From assembly GCA_947172415.1 (NCBI GenBank), contig OX359192.1:2978501-3042500 (forward strand): DNA of 64,000 nt, written 5' to 3'. The DNA comes from Chondrosia reniformis (lineage: Eukaryota > Porifera > Demospongiae > Chondrillida > Chondrillidae). The notes beneath the pieces were generated by a model. It saw only the letters and a program-made list of their open reading frames with translations. It ran no database searches and was not told the origin of the DNA. The position numbers and the translations under genes were made by a program. Below, piece after piece: positions 1 to 12,065 of the stretch. Each line of letters starts with the position of its first letter. The first letter of the stretch is position 1.

Positions 1-660
1 TGACTAGATGGACGGATGGATACACAGATGACTAGATGGACTGATGGATACACAGATGACTAGATGGACTGATGGATACACAGACGACTAGATGGACTGA
101 TGGATACACAGACGACTAGATGGACGGATGGATACACAGATGACTAGATGGACGGATGGATACACAGATGACTAGATGGACTGATGGATACACAGATGAC
201 TAGATGGACTGATGGATACACAGACGACTAGATGGACTGATGGATACACAGACGACTAGATGGACTGATGGATATACAGATGACTAGATGGACTGATGGA
301 TACACAGATGACTAGATGGACTGATGGATACACAGATGACTAGATGGACTGATGGATACACAGATGACTAGATGGACTGATGGATACACAGATGACTAGA
401 TGGACGGATGGATACACAGATGACTAGATGGACTGATGGATACACAGACGACTAGATGGACTGATGGATATACAGATGACTAGATGGACTGATGGATACA
501 CAGATGACTAGATGGACTGATGGATACACAGATGACTAGATGGACTGATGGATACACAGATGACTAGATGGACTGATGGATACACAGACGACTAGATGGA
601 CTGATGTATGTATATACAAACGGATAGATTGACTGATGGATACACTAGCTATTATGGACT
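1..660. repeat. 28-bp minisatellite array
   Basis: About 21 head-to-tail copies of a 28-bp unit of the form TGACTAGATGGACKGATGGA followed by TACACAGA. The array runs off the left edge of the window and decays after about position 607. Copies differ mainly at two positions (C[G/T]GATGG and GA[T/C]GAC), with rare TATACA for TACACA. Variants recur in blocks, which suggests expansion by multi-unit duplication. No coding potential is seen. Confidence 0.95.
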
Positions 661-3072
661 GATCGCTGGACATATAATGGAATAAAAATAATGAATGACC
701 ATCTTCTGCTTTTTATATGTACCTGCATTTCCTAACATTCTATAAAATTTGTACTCTAAATGCAGCTGGGGTGCTCTTGATCGAACAGGCTCCTACACAC
801 ACAAATACATACAGGAATCATGGCACAAGGCTCTTCATATACTTGAATCCTGTAAATGATTACTATCCACTTGACAACCTGACAAGACTGCGATCATGTG
901 AGATCACAAGCCTACGCCCACAGAATCTAAGAATACTGCTGACATCATAATTAGTCAGCAGCTTTAAACCCACTCAAGGTGTTCCATCAATTACCTATTC
1001 TACTGCTAATATATAGTATACCCTCTATAATATGCATGTATACATTACTAACCAGTTTTATTCCTACATGTTCATTGTTGTATAAATTCTTCCCTGGAGA
1101 AGAAAAAATAATATTACATATCTAATACCATTGCAACAACAGATCACTATACCAAACTACACAAATACATAGGTTCTTTCATTTTTTCCTCCAAACTGTT
1201 CATTCAAACAACTAAGAATTCCAACATTATCCTCTCTTTCAACAACTGGAATAAGCTACATATCTCAGTCATGTGAATCTATCTAATTTTGGGTTTTACA
1301 AATTTAAATGCTTAAAACACCACATCTAAGAGACCTAGGCTTATATACTTGCAAGGATTTTAAACAAATAGAAATTAAGAAACAATTAAGAAGCAATAAA
1401 AACCAAATATATTAACAAGAATAACTTTTCAACAAATATAAAACATTTGGAAGAGCCTCATACTAACTTACTTCACTTGTTATAGTTGGCATTTAATGTG
1501 CATTGTTACAGCGTTATGAAATCATGATAAAATACCTATAGGAGTTTCTAATATCATTCATATGTGTACAGATTTACATCACATGATTATTACTATTTTT
1601 GGAACAATTCCATAAGTGGCAAGGAATTATAAACAGTATCACATTCCTACAGCTGATAACTAGGAAATGAAATTAATCACAGGAAAATCCTCTTACTGTG
1701 GGATCAAAAGAGGATAAATTGACCTGACAACCATATATTTCCCATGTAATCCATTTGATCGCTACAAGAAAAAGAAACTCTATTGTTTTAACAGAAATTT
1801 GGCGATTAAGAAGGAAGAATTCTATAAATAGTAACAACATTTGCTATCCACCTATATAAATATAGGTGAAATACTATGAAACATGTCCTTCACACACTCC
1901 CAGTTAAATAATCTAAATACTGTACTGGTGCACTAATAGTCAATGCACATTTAACAGATTTAAGTCTCAGTGTAAAGCACAGTAGTACTTCTCATAATAT
2001 GAAAATACACAGTACATCTAATGATAATTGTATATCTATATATATAAGTACATTTAGAGAGAGAGAGAGTTACTGGTATATGACATGTTCATAGCTAAGA
2101 TTGAACATAAGGGTAAGCATAAACTTAGATTGCCATTTAACAAGTAATGTTTTATAAAGCCTTAGTTACTATGTAACTACACACAGAAAAAGGTTGTGAT
2201 TTATAGAGAGAAGAAGAGACAACTGGTAAAACAACCTCCCTCCAGTGCTCAATAGTGAGTGGAAGTTTTAAGGATGAAAATAAATTAGATTATGAACCCA
2301 TCTTTAACAGATACTTAACCTTAGCTCATACGTACATCATCAAAAGAGATGTGTTAAGGACCAAAAGAGACTTCTAGAGTCAGTGATGAAGGGTAACATC
2401 CCCAGAAACACATTTATTACATAAGGAGTAACATCCAAACCTTATATTTGGTGTGTGTACTCAAAATAATAGTATAGGAAAAATGGCCTTGGGTAATTCA
2501 TTCAATTTGACAGTAAAATATCAGGACAGTGTGACTAAGATATATTCTAAAGTAAAGCTCTTATAAAGTAGATTACTATACTTTCAGCTAAACCTCCTTT
2601 ACACATACTAGTAGTACTATGTCACAAACATTTCCAAATATACGTATATCAACACCTCTATTCTTACTACGTACATTACAAACGAAACTATTTATGAAGA
2701 AAACAATTTAACAAAACCAGCTTATGTCAACAACTATTGATCATACTGAACAACTCATGGTAGAACTAGTACACCTTCATTGCTAGAGCATTTTACTGTA
2801 GAGAAGTTAATATTGACAAAAGATATATGTGAAAAGACTATGAGTACGAATGGTACTCTGTGTTACGTACTGTATAACAACGTATTTCATCATAACATTT
2901 AAGGAAGAAGGCTCTTAGAAGATATTGATGCTTTTGATTTCCTCCTTCACAGGATATGAAAACTGAAGAACGAGCGTCAGGCCTAACATATGGTACATCT
3001 ATTATACATATGAACATACGTATATATTGGGTAGTGAGTACAGGGAGGGACATCAAGGGATTCTGTACATAC
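661..3072. other. AT-rich stretch, probable first intron of CSNK1G
   Basis: I see no convincing exon here on either strand. The only open frames are short and have no recognisable motif. As it lies directly downstream of the splice donor at 3072 (minus strand), it is probably intron 1 of the casein kinase gene, whose later exons would lie left of the window. A short GA run sits near 2056-2068. Confidence 0.5.
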
Positions 3073-3226
3073 CTATCCGAAGCTCTCCGAAATTTCCGCA
3101 TCCGATTTTCTTCCCTACTCTAAAGTTGGGACCAACCATTAACACTGACGAACCTCCTCCGCTGCTTCCTCTCGAGTTACCGCGAGATCTCGACTGTGGT
3201 GGCTGTTCTCTACTTCGACTCGCCAT
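3073..3226 (-). CDS. CSNK1G: Casein kinase I gamma, first coding exon
   Basis: The minus strand from the ATG at 3226 reads a Ser/Arg/Gly-rich head, then [19 protein letters not shown]. This is the start of the kinase domain with the glycine-rich ATP loop (GCGNFGE), characteristic of the membrane-associated CK1 gamma serine/threonine kinases. The exon ends in phase 1 at 3073 with a good donor (G|GTATGT) at about the point where the vertebrate gene is also split. The rest of the kinase is not found in the window. The exon is divergent to NDUFA13, so the two may share a promoter. The family match is by remembered similarity; gamma is favoured over other CK1 classes by the residues before the glycine loop. 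Confidence 0.88.
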
Positions 3227-3783
3227 GAGCTACGAAGACGCTTACCGAGTATAAAATCTCGTTACACACAATACTAGTTATAGGCAGAGTCCCGAACACC
3301 TGTAAATCAACAATCCTACAAGGGAAGAAAACATTTTTTCTTTCAAATGAGAAAGGTTAACTTTTGTAAAGATGGCCGACCTGTGGTCAGAAAAGTAACC
3401 ACTGTGAAAACAACGCTTAAAAAAGACCCTACATAAGAAATGGCTCACTTACTTTGATTTGAGTGACTTTAACTTTTTCTCGTTCTATCTAATAATGAAA
3501 ATTTTAAGGATTAGACAGTCGATGGGGAGGTCCCAGACAAACACCACTTGATGGGTCAACTGGCCATAAAATGCTGTTTATACGAAGTGCTGTAGTTGAC
3601 ACCTTCAAATATAACTTTTAACTCCGTAAAATCCTTGTAGTTGGCGTATTCAGGACGACTTCTACACTTTCCGTTAGCCCGACTCAAACTATTGGCCAAC
3701 TATAAGGACTCCGTAAACTAAATGAGTTTTACGTATTCCATTTGGAAATCCTCGCTTATGGGTGTGAGTATCTACACCCAAAA
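3227..3783. promoter_or_regulatory. Divergent promoter region CSNK1G / NDUFA13
   Basis: A 557-bp interval separates the two divergent start codons. It contains an AAGATGGC motif near 3371, resembling the YY1-type element common near housekeeping starts, and no obvious TATA box. That it works as a bidirectional promoter is inferred from gene orientation only. Confidence 0.4.
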
Positions 3784-4281
3784 ATGGCTGCTCCCTACAA
3801 ACAAGATCTTCCACCGAAAGGAGGCTATCAGAGTTTTAAATTTGCTAAAAATCTTCCTAAAAGAGGTCCTTCTGGATTTGTAATATTCATTGGAGGGATT
3901 GCTACAATGGGTGTAGGGTTTTTCCTTCTTGCCAAGGGAAACAGAGAAAAAAAGTTAGTCGCTGGTGCTGTACCTCTGTAAGAGTTGTACATATTCATTA
4001 ACTTTATTGTAGAGTATTTCGAAGGGAGCAACTTGAGGCAAGGCTGATATTATTACCTCTCTTACAAGCCGAAAGAGATAGAGAGTAAGTTATACTTTAA
4101 TAAGCCATCAGTAGCTACGATTTTTTGAAATGGGTAATTTCATTGTAGAATGCTTCGAAATGAGAAAGCATTTGAAGAAGATGAGGCTAAGGTAGCTAAA
4201 CTTGTGAAGGGCTACACACCAGAAAGGGTTTATCACTCTGGCAGATGGGCTCCAACTGCTCCTGTCATGAAAAACAGTTGA
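3784..4281 (+). CDS. NDUFA13: NADH dehydrogenase 1 alpha subcomplex subunit 13 (GRIM-19)
   Basis: Accessory subunit of mitochondrial respiratory complex I in the inner membrane. Three exons, 3784-3953, 4013-4084 and 4149-4281, join in frame to a 124-residue protein. It starts MAAPYKQDLPPKGGY, followed by KNLPKRG, one membrane segment (about residues 29-48), NREKK, then FRREQLEARLILLPLLQAE, matching the family's helical region, and a C-terminal VYHSGRWAP. Introns are 59 and 64 nt. A second in-frame donor at 3978 would add eight residues and leave a 35-nt intron, which is less likely. The protein is about 20 residues shorter at the C-terminus than the human one. An upstream in-frame ATG at 3742 is not needed. 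A headless copy lies inverted at 39.7-40.2 kb. Confidence 0.93.
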
Positions 4282-4660
4282 ATGCAAACTTAACAATTTT
4301 CACTTTTCCAAAGGGAGCTTCCAGACTCTACCGGAATGGAATGTTTTATTAGCCTGTGTTATTTTGTATTTATAAATGTAATTTAAAGGATCTTATGACA
4401 TGAACTAATCAAGAGTATATACCTTATATGTAAATTGAGACACCAAATGTTCAAGCTGAAGTTTAGATAATGGCAATAGCAAGTACATATACTAATGGAC
4501 TTCTTCCAAATGAACAAACAGCCAAAATGTGTGGTCACTTCAATGTTATAAGAGCTCATGGTGGCCCATGCTACTATGTATATCTGTACAAAATACGAAT
4601 CTGTTTACAGTACACAGTGAGGTACATTTCAAGTTACTACACCAAATAGACCAGCTGCAG

Positions 4661-4926
4661 TTATATTTCTGAATTATTATTCTTTTCTTTCTTGTCACCA
4701 TAGGCTACTTCCAAAATAGCAATATCTTCCAAGTCATAGGCAAAGCTTACTTGAAACAATAAAATTGAAAAAGTTGCTGTCCTATATAAACATTGGGTGT
4801 AAAATCTTGCAGGAAAATTAAACATATACAAAACTACTTACCATTCACAAACAGCAATATAAGTGCGGTATTTTCCCCAATCAGTAGCTATATCAACTTT
4901 AAGGAAAGGAAACTCTCTGGTAGTGC
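4661..4926 (-). CDS. Unidentified gene, two C-terminal exons
   Basis: Two exons on the minus strand, 4926-4842 and 4745-4661, have standard GT..AG borders and matching phase. Together they read TTREFPFLKVDIATDWGKY, then a stretch ending AYDLEDIAILEVAYGD and a lysine/asparagine tail before TAA. I do not recognise the family. The reading frame is preserved unchanged in the inverted copy (39087-39352), which supports coding. Upstream exons were not found; the sequence just upstream (about 4940-5300) looks like MITE debris. The gene is convergent with NDUFA13, 380 bp away. Confidence 0.45.
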
Positions 4927-5149
4927 CTTATAGAGTATAGCAAACTAGCAGTAGCAAAATTATATTTATCCTATCAAATGCATAAATAGAATATGTAAAC
5001 ACTAAACCATGAAAGGTAGAAGTATGGACAACAGTGCCTGCAGCAATGACTGACACATCTGGAAAAGGCATCTGAACAAGACAATTATCATATGGTAAGG
5101 CTAACCATGCAGAAGTGGCATACTGAAACACACCACTCTTATGTTTGGG

Positions 5150-5305
5150 CACAACATGATAGCCAAAGTATATAGGAATGATGTGCCCAAACATAAAAGT
5201 GATGTATATTAAGTTGGTTGCATGGTAGCCTCATGGTCTTGTTTTGATATTTTTCCAGATGTGTCAGTCACTCTGGCAGCATATGGTTGCAGGCACTACT
5301 TTTTT
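5150..5305. repeat. Short hairpin MITE-like repeat
   Basis: The motif TATGTTTGGGCACA and its reverse complement bracket about 30 bp, forming a perfect hairpin. A related stretch, with CAGATGTGTCAGTCA repeated in inverted orientation, lies beside it. The same unit is at 38815-38875 and a weaker relative at 58640-58740. Confidence 0.5.
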
Positions 5306-5771
5306 ATTTTCAATTTATGTTGTATATCTACTTTTTATTATTCTTAGACTCAGACAATTGTGAGCTCTTGACTCTTTATTAAAAATTGGTGTCACAATTT
5401 CGGCACCTTCATAAGTAACATGCTTTCGATAGAGCAAATTCAAACTTAAGGTAGCCTTTTCTGTAGTTCAGAAAAGTTAATGACGATTTAATACTTGCAT
5501 GTGCCTGCATAAGTTGACATGCTTGCGCTTGATTATTTGATAAAAGAAAATAAATCGGAATTGGGCCTACTTAATCACTTTGCGAATGTTGTTAAATTTT
5601 GGAATTTCAAACAACATACATAAACGACTGCAAATAGTCGAACATGACTGAAAATCAAATCGTTTTTGATTTACTAGGTGATAATTAGTAGGGCGGCCAT
5701 GTCTTCATTCAGCCAACCTACTTAGAGATTATGGCACTATACTAATTGCCATAAACAGTGAATACAAAGTC

Positions 5772-5944
5772 TTATTGAAGTTGGATACCGAGTCCACCAA
5801 GAGTTAGTAGTGCTATCCATGTAACAACAGCACAAGCTTGCTTTAGTATAATGGACCATCGAGGAAACTTTGGATCTAAAGTAACGTTCCAAGCCATGAT
5901 CACAGTGTAAGCAGCATAAAGAGCAAAGAATACAGTTGCACCAC
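5772..5944 (-). pseudogene. Last exon of a FRAG1/DRAM-family gene, orphan copy
   Basis: Minus strand, acceptor at 5945, TAA at 5772. It encodes the same 57-residue end as the complete gene at 35205-37726: GAAVFFALYAAYTVIMAW, then a last membrane helix and GGLGIQLQ. The frame is intact but no first exon exists on this side: the duplicated intron segment ends near 6690 and is followed by HELQ sequence. It is an orphan exon created by the inverted duplication. Confidence 0.85.
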
Positions 5945-6946
5945 CTGCAAAAGATCACATTAATTACTTAGGCAATGCTATATGGGAGACTTCTGCATAA
6001 GCCTATATCGTATATACAGTGGAACCTGCCTAACAATCACCTTAGAATTACAACAAACCTCAAAATTACAATCAATTCTTTTGGTCCTCACTGTGCTTTA
6101 AACATTCAGAAAAGTGGCCGGCTAACTTGGAAATTATTTTTATGACTGCCATTCTCTAACCAATATCAGGGTTTCTTTCAGCTTTCCCTTAATATGCTTA
6201 TTTGAATAATAATAATAGATTCAATTTGGGACTGTTTTCACTCAAAACAATGTTTTCTTATTTGAATACCCTGGCCAATATTTGCATGACAATTCCAGCT
6301 GGGACAGCATCAAGTAAAAAAGACCTTTTCCACCCAATCGATTTCTCAAACGGGTTTTGATCATTTTTATCTGATAAAACTACGTTTCACAGATGAAAAT
6401 TACAATCAAATCACCACAAAAACCATCTGATAATAATTTAGAAACAATAGTGAGCATATGGAATAGAAACCTAGGAAAATTGTTGTATAGAATATTGTTC
6501 ATTTCATGTTATCATTTATTGTGTCATTGAAGCTTTTTAAAGGCCTGAAGACAGTATTCTCAGCATATTCAAGGGGGCGGGGAGGGGGCAAGCAAAAGCC
6601 ATTCTCTAACCAGCTTTCACTCAAAACAGTGTTCCCTTAATAGGCTTATTTGAATACCCTGGCCAATATTTGTAGGACAATTGTTTTGATTTTTTGAACT
6701 ACGTACCTGTTTGCTTTTTACAAGGTTTATCTTTTGATAAATTTGAGCGTCTAAACACTGACAACCGAAAAGAAGTAATGTAATGTAATGTAATGTAATG
6801 TAGTGTAATCGTCAACTGCGTCACTAGATGCTCAAAATATTTAAAAGATGAACTTTGATGTAGTTAGAAGAAATCCTCTTATTCTATTATTCTTTATACA
6901 AGTTAGGCAGATGTTTGTTAAACTTTGTTTTGGCTCACCTCTGAAG

Positions 6947-8128
6947 ATATTTGCCCTGTGCTATATCAGACCATCCCTTATGGAGTGGCTTACCACCATT
7001 CTGGTCTGTCTTCTGAAGAGAGGAAGTTGATAGAGGAATCTTACTTAAGTGGAGTTACCTCAGTACTTGTATGTACATCAAGACTGGCAGCCAGGGTAAA
7101 TCTACCTGCTAAAAGGTGCTTTTGTACTTTCACTTTTGGTCAATTACTGGCACCATAATTAGCTATAGTATTGCAATGGTACAATGACACATCACAGTCA
7201 GCTAAGTAATTCTGTGGTTAATTCTTCCTATTAATGCTACTCTATAACCAGCATACGTACGTACTTCATCAAACTTGTAGAGGGAGAAATGCTATTACCT
7301 TATTTTCTAGTCTAAAGAATTTGCTGCTGTCTTGAGTGTCTGTCGCTGGAAATAGCTACCCTTATCAAAGCTATGCAGTTTAACTTTGACAATTATGATG
7401 TCTTTACACATATACATTAGGTCATCAGTCAATAGGCTATCCAGTCTGCAGCCAAATACAACATTTCCATATAAACATTAACTGGATTTTGCCCCTTCCA
7501 ATCTGTTATAGAGTAATTCTAAGGTCACCCTATGTTAGTGCACAGTTTCTCACAAAAAATCAAAACAAACAAATGACAGGCAGGGCTGGTAGAGAAGGTT
7601 TTGGATCACGGGAGAGAGCATTGCTATTACATCAGAGCAAGACATACAAAAGGTTTGATGTACACAAATGAGTAAGCTTACTCTCAGTTCACAACTAGTT
7701 CTCACTGAAGGTCCTGGATATGTTGTCAAGCCCAATGGATTCATGTCAAAGCTCTTTACTATGTGATAATGGAGCATTCTTGGCATCTCTAATCCTCTCA
7801 CTCATTTCACTCAAAGTTAGTTCAGTAATGTGCATATTCTGTAATACCTTTTAGTGGAATCATACAAATGTTACATGTTGCATACTTTGTACTAAATACG
7901 TAGTTGGTTGTAGGCACGAAATGTTTAATGGAGTTTATCAGGAATACACTACTTTATGTTCAACTACCTGAAGAGGACATTCAAAGGAAGGTACAAGATG
8001 GTCTACATCTATTACTTTCCAAGGAATATATCAAGATTGGTTCCAAGACAACAGAGCCTGACAGTATCAGTTATGAAGCCACTTCTCTTGGAGTGGCAAC
8101 GTTCAAAGGAATGTTGGGATGTCTCGGT
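6947..8128 (+). pseudogene. HELQ: HELQ DNA helicase, 3' fragment (left copy)
   Basis: HELQ is an SF2 3'-5' DNA helicase of replication-coupled repair. Exons are 6947-7115, 7512-7652, about 7680-7814 and about 7902-8110. They encode [31 protein letters not shown], motif V (here [11 protein letters not shown]), motif VI region [13 protein letters not shown], and the winged-helix part ending YEATSLGVATFKG. The motif V glycine of the family (LAAGVNLP) is Arg here. Relative to the right copy (50690-53743), the third exon has a one-base length change that brings a stop into frame. The fragment begins abruptly at the duplication break near 6700 and ends in the ATT microsatellite. It lacks the ATPase lobe and the C-terminal domain, so it is not a functional helicase. 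Confidence 0.85.
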
Positions 8129-8137
8129 TGGACACAA

Positions 8138-8345
<208 letters not shown>

Positions 8346-9059
8346 GTACAGAAAAATAATACACCGAAACATATTTGTATATGACTAACTATTAGTAAAA
8401 GTTACATACATGTAATCACATGCATTGGTGATAAATGTTGACTTATTCTTAATAATGTACCTTTACATTACATATGAAATCAAAAAGTGACCATGATCCA
8501 TCTATGACAAATAATAGATGGGATAATTAAAACCTCGAATCGATGTCTTGTAACTTTTACAGGCCTTGAATGGATTACCATTGACTTCCTAGGCAGGGTC
8601 ACCAATACCTTGAAGCATCTTGATGAATCTGACATCTTGAATCATAAGTGTTACACGCTTTGCATGGATTGCAGCCAAGTTACTTACGGATAGAAAGTGT
8701 ACAATGTACGCTTCTGTGGCTTCTTGAAGGCATTGCAGTGCATCTTCTTGCCATTTGAAGTCGCTTGCACGCGGATGTCTTTCCATCAGGATCTGCCTTA
8801 CCAATTTCGCAAATGGAGCTTTGCGAATTAGAAGGTGTGTCGTATTTTGGAAGTGCCTGCAATAACAAATTAAAGGGGAACTGACAACTAAATTTTCGAG
8901 TCCAATTTTATTACAAATATGGAAACATACGAATGTCTTACTCACGTTTTCGGGTTTTAAATTTGATTCGACCTTATACTTGAGAATTACCAGAGCGATA
9001 AAATCCGCCTCCCACCCGCCATGTTTTTTGTGGTTAAAACGTCATTGTTAGTTTTCACG

Positions 9060-9702
9060 ATGGCCGTTGTTCGTCCTTACCAGTTGGAACCGACGTATTC
9101 TAACGAAGATAGAGAACAATCGAGTTCTTCCGAGGATGAATCGTCTACTTCAACTGCGAGAATTAACGATGATACTGTTTCTTGGTGTACTTGCGGAAAA
9201 TGCGTGACTATGGAGCGAGAAAGGGAGAACATCTGTTGTAAAGAAATAACTCAAGTAGTAGCGAAGCTCAGCGGAACAGAATTGTATTACGGAAACCGGA
9301 AACTACGAAAATGTTTGCTTAAACACAGCTGTGCTAGAAACAGCTTTAGTTGCAATGGTGGACTTTGGCTTTGCACCAGTCCCGGATCCGATAACTAACA
9401 GGTACATGCAGCTACATGTATATGATGGATTTAATTAGTGTAATATAGTGTGATTAAGTGGATTAGCTGTAGCTCAATGTTTGTGCCTTTAATACATGCA
9501 TGATTTCAATCTTTTCTTCAGATGTTACAGACTTGCTGCGTACAGGCAATTTACATGGTTTATTTATACAAAACTTGGAATAAGAAATCGTAAAGTGATT
9601 CCATCTTGTGTTGTGGTATCAATCAGGAGTCATTTTCCCGAGCCCTCAAATGTATACGTACGATTTAAAGAACATTCAATTAATCCTCAATTTCCATGGT
9701 AA
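9060..9702 (+). CDS. P2X7 cytoplasmic-tail (ballast)-like protein of the transposon
   Basis: Two exons, 9060-9401 and 9522-9702. It starts MAVVRPYQLEPTYS, an acidic serine-rich stretch follows, then WCTCGKCVTMERERENICC. Further on, frame +2 reads VCLNTAVLETALVAM and FGFAPVPD before the donor. Exon 2 reads LAAYRQFTWFIYTKLGIRN and VIPSCVVVSIRSHFPEP. This is the arrangement of the zinc-binding C-terminal domain of the P2X7 receptor, without the channel. A one-base frame change near 9283 separates the Cys cluster from the second half, so this copy is probably inactive. Its role in transposition is unknown. A second example lies at 44849-45205 beside another THAP gene. Confidence 0.8.
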
Positions 9703-9762
9703 AATTAATTAATCAAATAACTGCAAACAATTTGATTGACGAATATATAGATATCATAATAA

Positions 9763-12065
9763 TCATGTACCAAAACGGGTGGTGTGTTGAGAAATTGAAT
9801 CTAGTTTGTTGGGACGTGGCAGTGCTGCTATATTATCAGGTAAATTAAGTTCGGTTACATCTGAATCATCTAAGTTTGATGCTGCAGCATGAATTTGTGG
9901 ATCAACCAACAGCTCAAGCATATCATGTAGATACTCATACGATTTGTTTTCCTTAATTGGTTTTACAACCCATTTCTTGGTTGCCTTAGAAAACTCCAGT
10001 TTGTATCGTAGAGTATCATTTGCAGTTTTTGCCTGCCCCCGATTAACATTGTAATTGTGATCCAATATGGCTAACTCAGTGCGTATAGACATTCCCATAA
10101 AACTAAAATGCTGACGTTTTGGGCAATACTTGGTCAGCAGGGAATAGAATACTTCCAGCATGCCAGTGTGACAAAAGCTGCTTAACTTTGCTATATCCCT
10201 TAGCAAAGTTTCTTTTAGCACAACCTTTTGGAGAGCCAGGTGGGCACGGCCATTAGGTTTCAGCCATTTTATACGGCGTTGTGCATTGTCAAGAGATTCA
10301 TGCTCGCATGATGAAAAGTGATCATCTTGCCAAGTATGAACATTGACAATGTGGTGTACAATTGAGGACCATTTGGCAACTAGAACATCAGGGTTCGAGT
10401 TGCATGTTTTTGCCGACCACCATAAATGGTTGGAAATTGACTGAATCCATGGTAAAATGAGACTAGAATGACCATTTTTAATGCCCTCCTTGGTCAACTT
10501 TTTTGTGACACTCTTACTGACATGCCAAACGTCATATTGGTGAATGATGTTTAGGTAATCTGCTCTCATAACAGCAGATATTTGTCTGTGTCTATCAGTT
10601 TCTAAAGTTCCAAGGTTTAAATTAAATTCTGAAAGAACTTTAGTAAGGCAGCGTCTCAACAACTCTCTCTCCATGGTCCCTGAGGTCCCAGTATCAGTAA
10701 CTTGAACCAAACTGTAGTCTATAATGAGGCCTGATGAATTGTCCATCAAGGAGTAGGTGCAATATTTAGCACAATACCCAGGACTATCACAACGGCCATC
10801 ACCAGACACAATTAGGGGACCACTATCTCTAAGCATTTCAGCTATTACTATTTGGTTGTCTTTGTAGTAGGAATTAACTAATGGGAATAAGCGTGCTTCT
10901 TGTATTCTATAGAATGTACGTTCACTAAATATGGCTAGGTTTAGTAGGTTAGCTATAGTTTCTAGTTTAGTGTATGTAGAACCAGAGAAGAGAATGGCAC
11001 CTGCAAGTAAGAGATTACCAGCAGGTGTTCTACCTATAAGTGGTTGAGACTACCAATTAACTATGTGGTCATCAGGACAACTACCCTTGATAACCAGTAA
11101 TGTACCACACATAGAAGTGCTCAACGTCACTGGTAAACCACAGGATCTACAATGCTTAAAAAGGGGGAGCAAGGCTGATTCAAAAACGATGTATTTTCTT
11201 TGCCTGGATGGATCGTTTTGTAACTCGGAGTCCTCATCTGACTCATTTTCATCATTCTCATCATAGGTTTCATCCAGGGAATTACTTTGAAAATCCATCC
11301 TGTATATACATGCCAATTGCATGACATGTATATAATTTCTACAAACTAAGTATACCTTTCCATTGGCTCATCTGTGCTGGATGGTACTGAAACGCTATCA
11401 TCATCTTCTGTCTGGGTACGGCTGGATGTGTACTCCTTTGGGGCTACATGCAGACAGGTGTCTAATGTCTGTACAAAACAGCTGGTCCTATCTGGTACAG
11501 GTGGCCATTGATCTGATCAAAAAGGAAATTTGGTGAATTTAGTCAAATTGAAAAAATCACAAACATTAAACTTTGTGAAATATTCCTGCTATATGGTATG
11601 TTGTAAGACCAAGGTTTGCATCTCCATACCCGTTTGTACCCCCACTGTTTTAGATTGCCTGTCTTCCTCAATTGTTGGCTCAGAATATGACTGAATTAGC
11701 AGTGCTTCCTCTACAATCTCCTTTCTTCTCTTGCTCTCACTTCTCCTCTCACTGAGAGGTCTTTTCTGGCTGAGATTGGGCAACTGGTTGAAGGAAAAGA
11801 TGGTAGGCACAGCATCCTTTTCTAACCACCTTCTTCCTGGCTGCTGAAGAAATTGCTCTTGCAGGTTTGTACTAAAGCAGCTCTTACTAAAGTGCTCAGA
11901 GCATACTCTAGCATTGGGGTCATTAATGGGTACTTCTTCCAATTTCAGTGCAACCAACCACTGCTTAAGTAAAGCTTTATTTTTCAGAGGAAGACGATGG
12001 AAGCTTACCCCTGGGCAGTCCTTGTCTGTGCTGTTAGAATAACCGTAAGCGACACAGTAGGGCAT
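9763..12065 (-). CDS. Kolobok-like transposase with N-terminal THAP domain
   Basis: Minus strand, in order: THAP domain (12065 to about 11600) with MPYCVAYGYSN, the central W and CSEHF, a linker exon (about 11515-11345), then a long exon from about 11302 to 9763. The catalytic part has NLLLAGAILFSGSTYTK, SGDGRCDSPG, a TDRH motif, YDVWHVSKSVTKKL and NHLWWSAKT, all characteristic of this DDE transposase family. One in-frame TAG interrupts the long exon at 11050-11052 (after IVNW). The second THAP cysteine (normally GC) is Tyr. With these two defects the copy is probably dead. The assignment to Kolobok rests on THAP plus the TTAA target. Confidence 0.8.

Larger units (their letters stand above)
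3815..6700. repeat. Left arm of inverted duplication (partner 36840-40200)
   Basis: Apart from insertions, this segment is nearly identical to the reverse complement of 36840-40200. It carries NDUFA13 from within exon 1 onward, an unidentified two-exon gene end, the last exon of a FRAG1/DRAM gene and part of that gene's intron. The spacer between arms is about 30 kb. The right arm has an extra MITE (38332-38807). The high identity, including intron sequence, points to a recent event or to uncollapsed haplotypes. Confidence 0.85.

Noticed and set aside
1-660. CRISPR-like regular repeats
   Set aside because: The units are directly adjacent without unique spacers and the genome is eukaryotic; it is a minisatellite.
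717-950. 77-residue plus-strand frame
   Set aside because: No motif, no splice context, and composition like surrounding noncoding sequence.
2375-2420. Possible hammerhead (GTGATGAAGGG followed by CAGAAACAC)
   Set aside because: The first core base is G in place of C and flanking helices do not pair; spacing similarity is probably chance or an extreme relic.
3027-3254. 75-residue plus-strand frame
   Set aside because: Antisense of the CSNK1G first exon, which has a recognisable kinase sequence.
9060-9702. A host P2X purinergic receptor gene
   Set aside because: There are no channel domains, and the sequence lies inside TTAA-flanked transposon TIRs.
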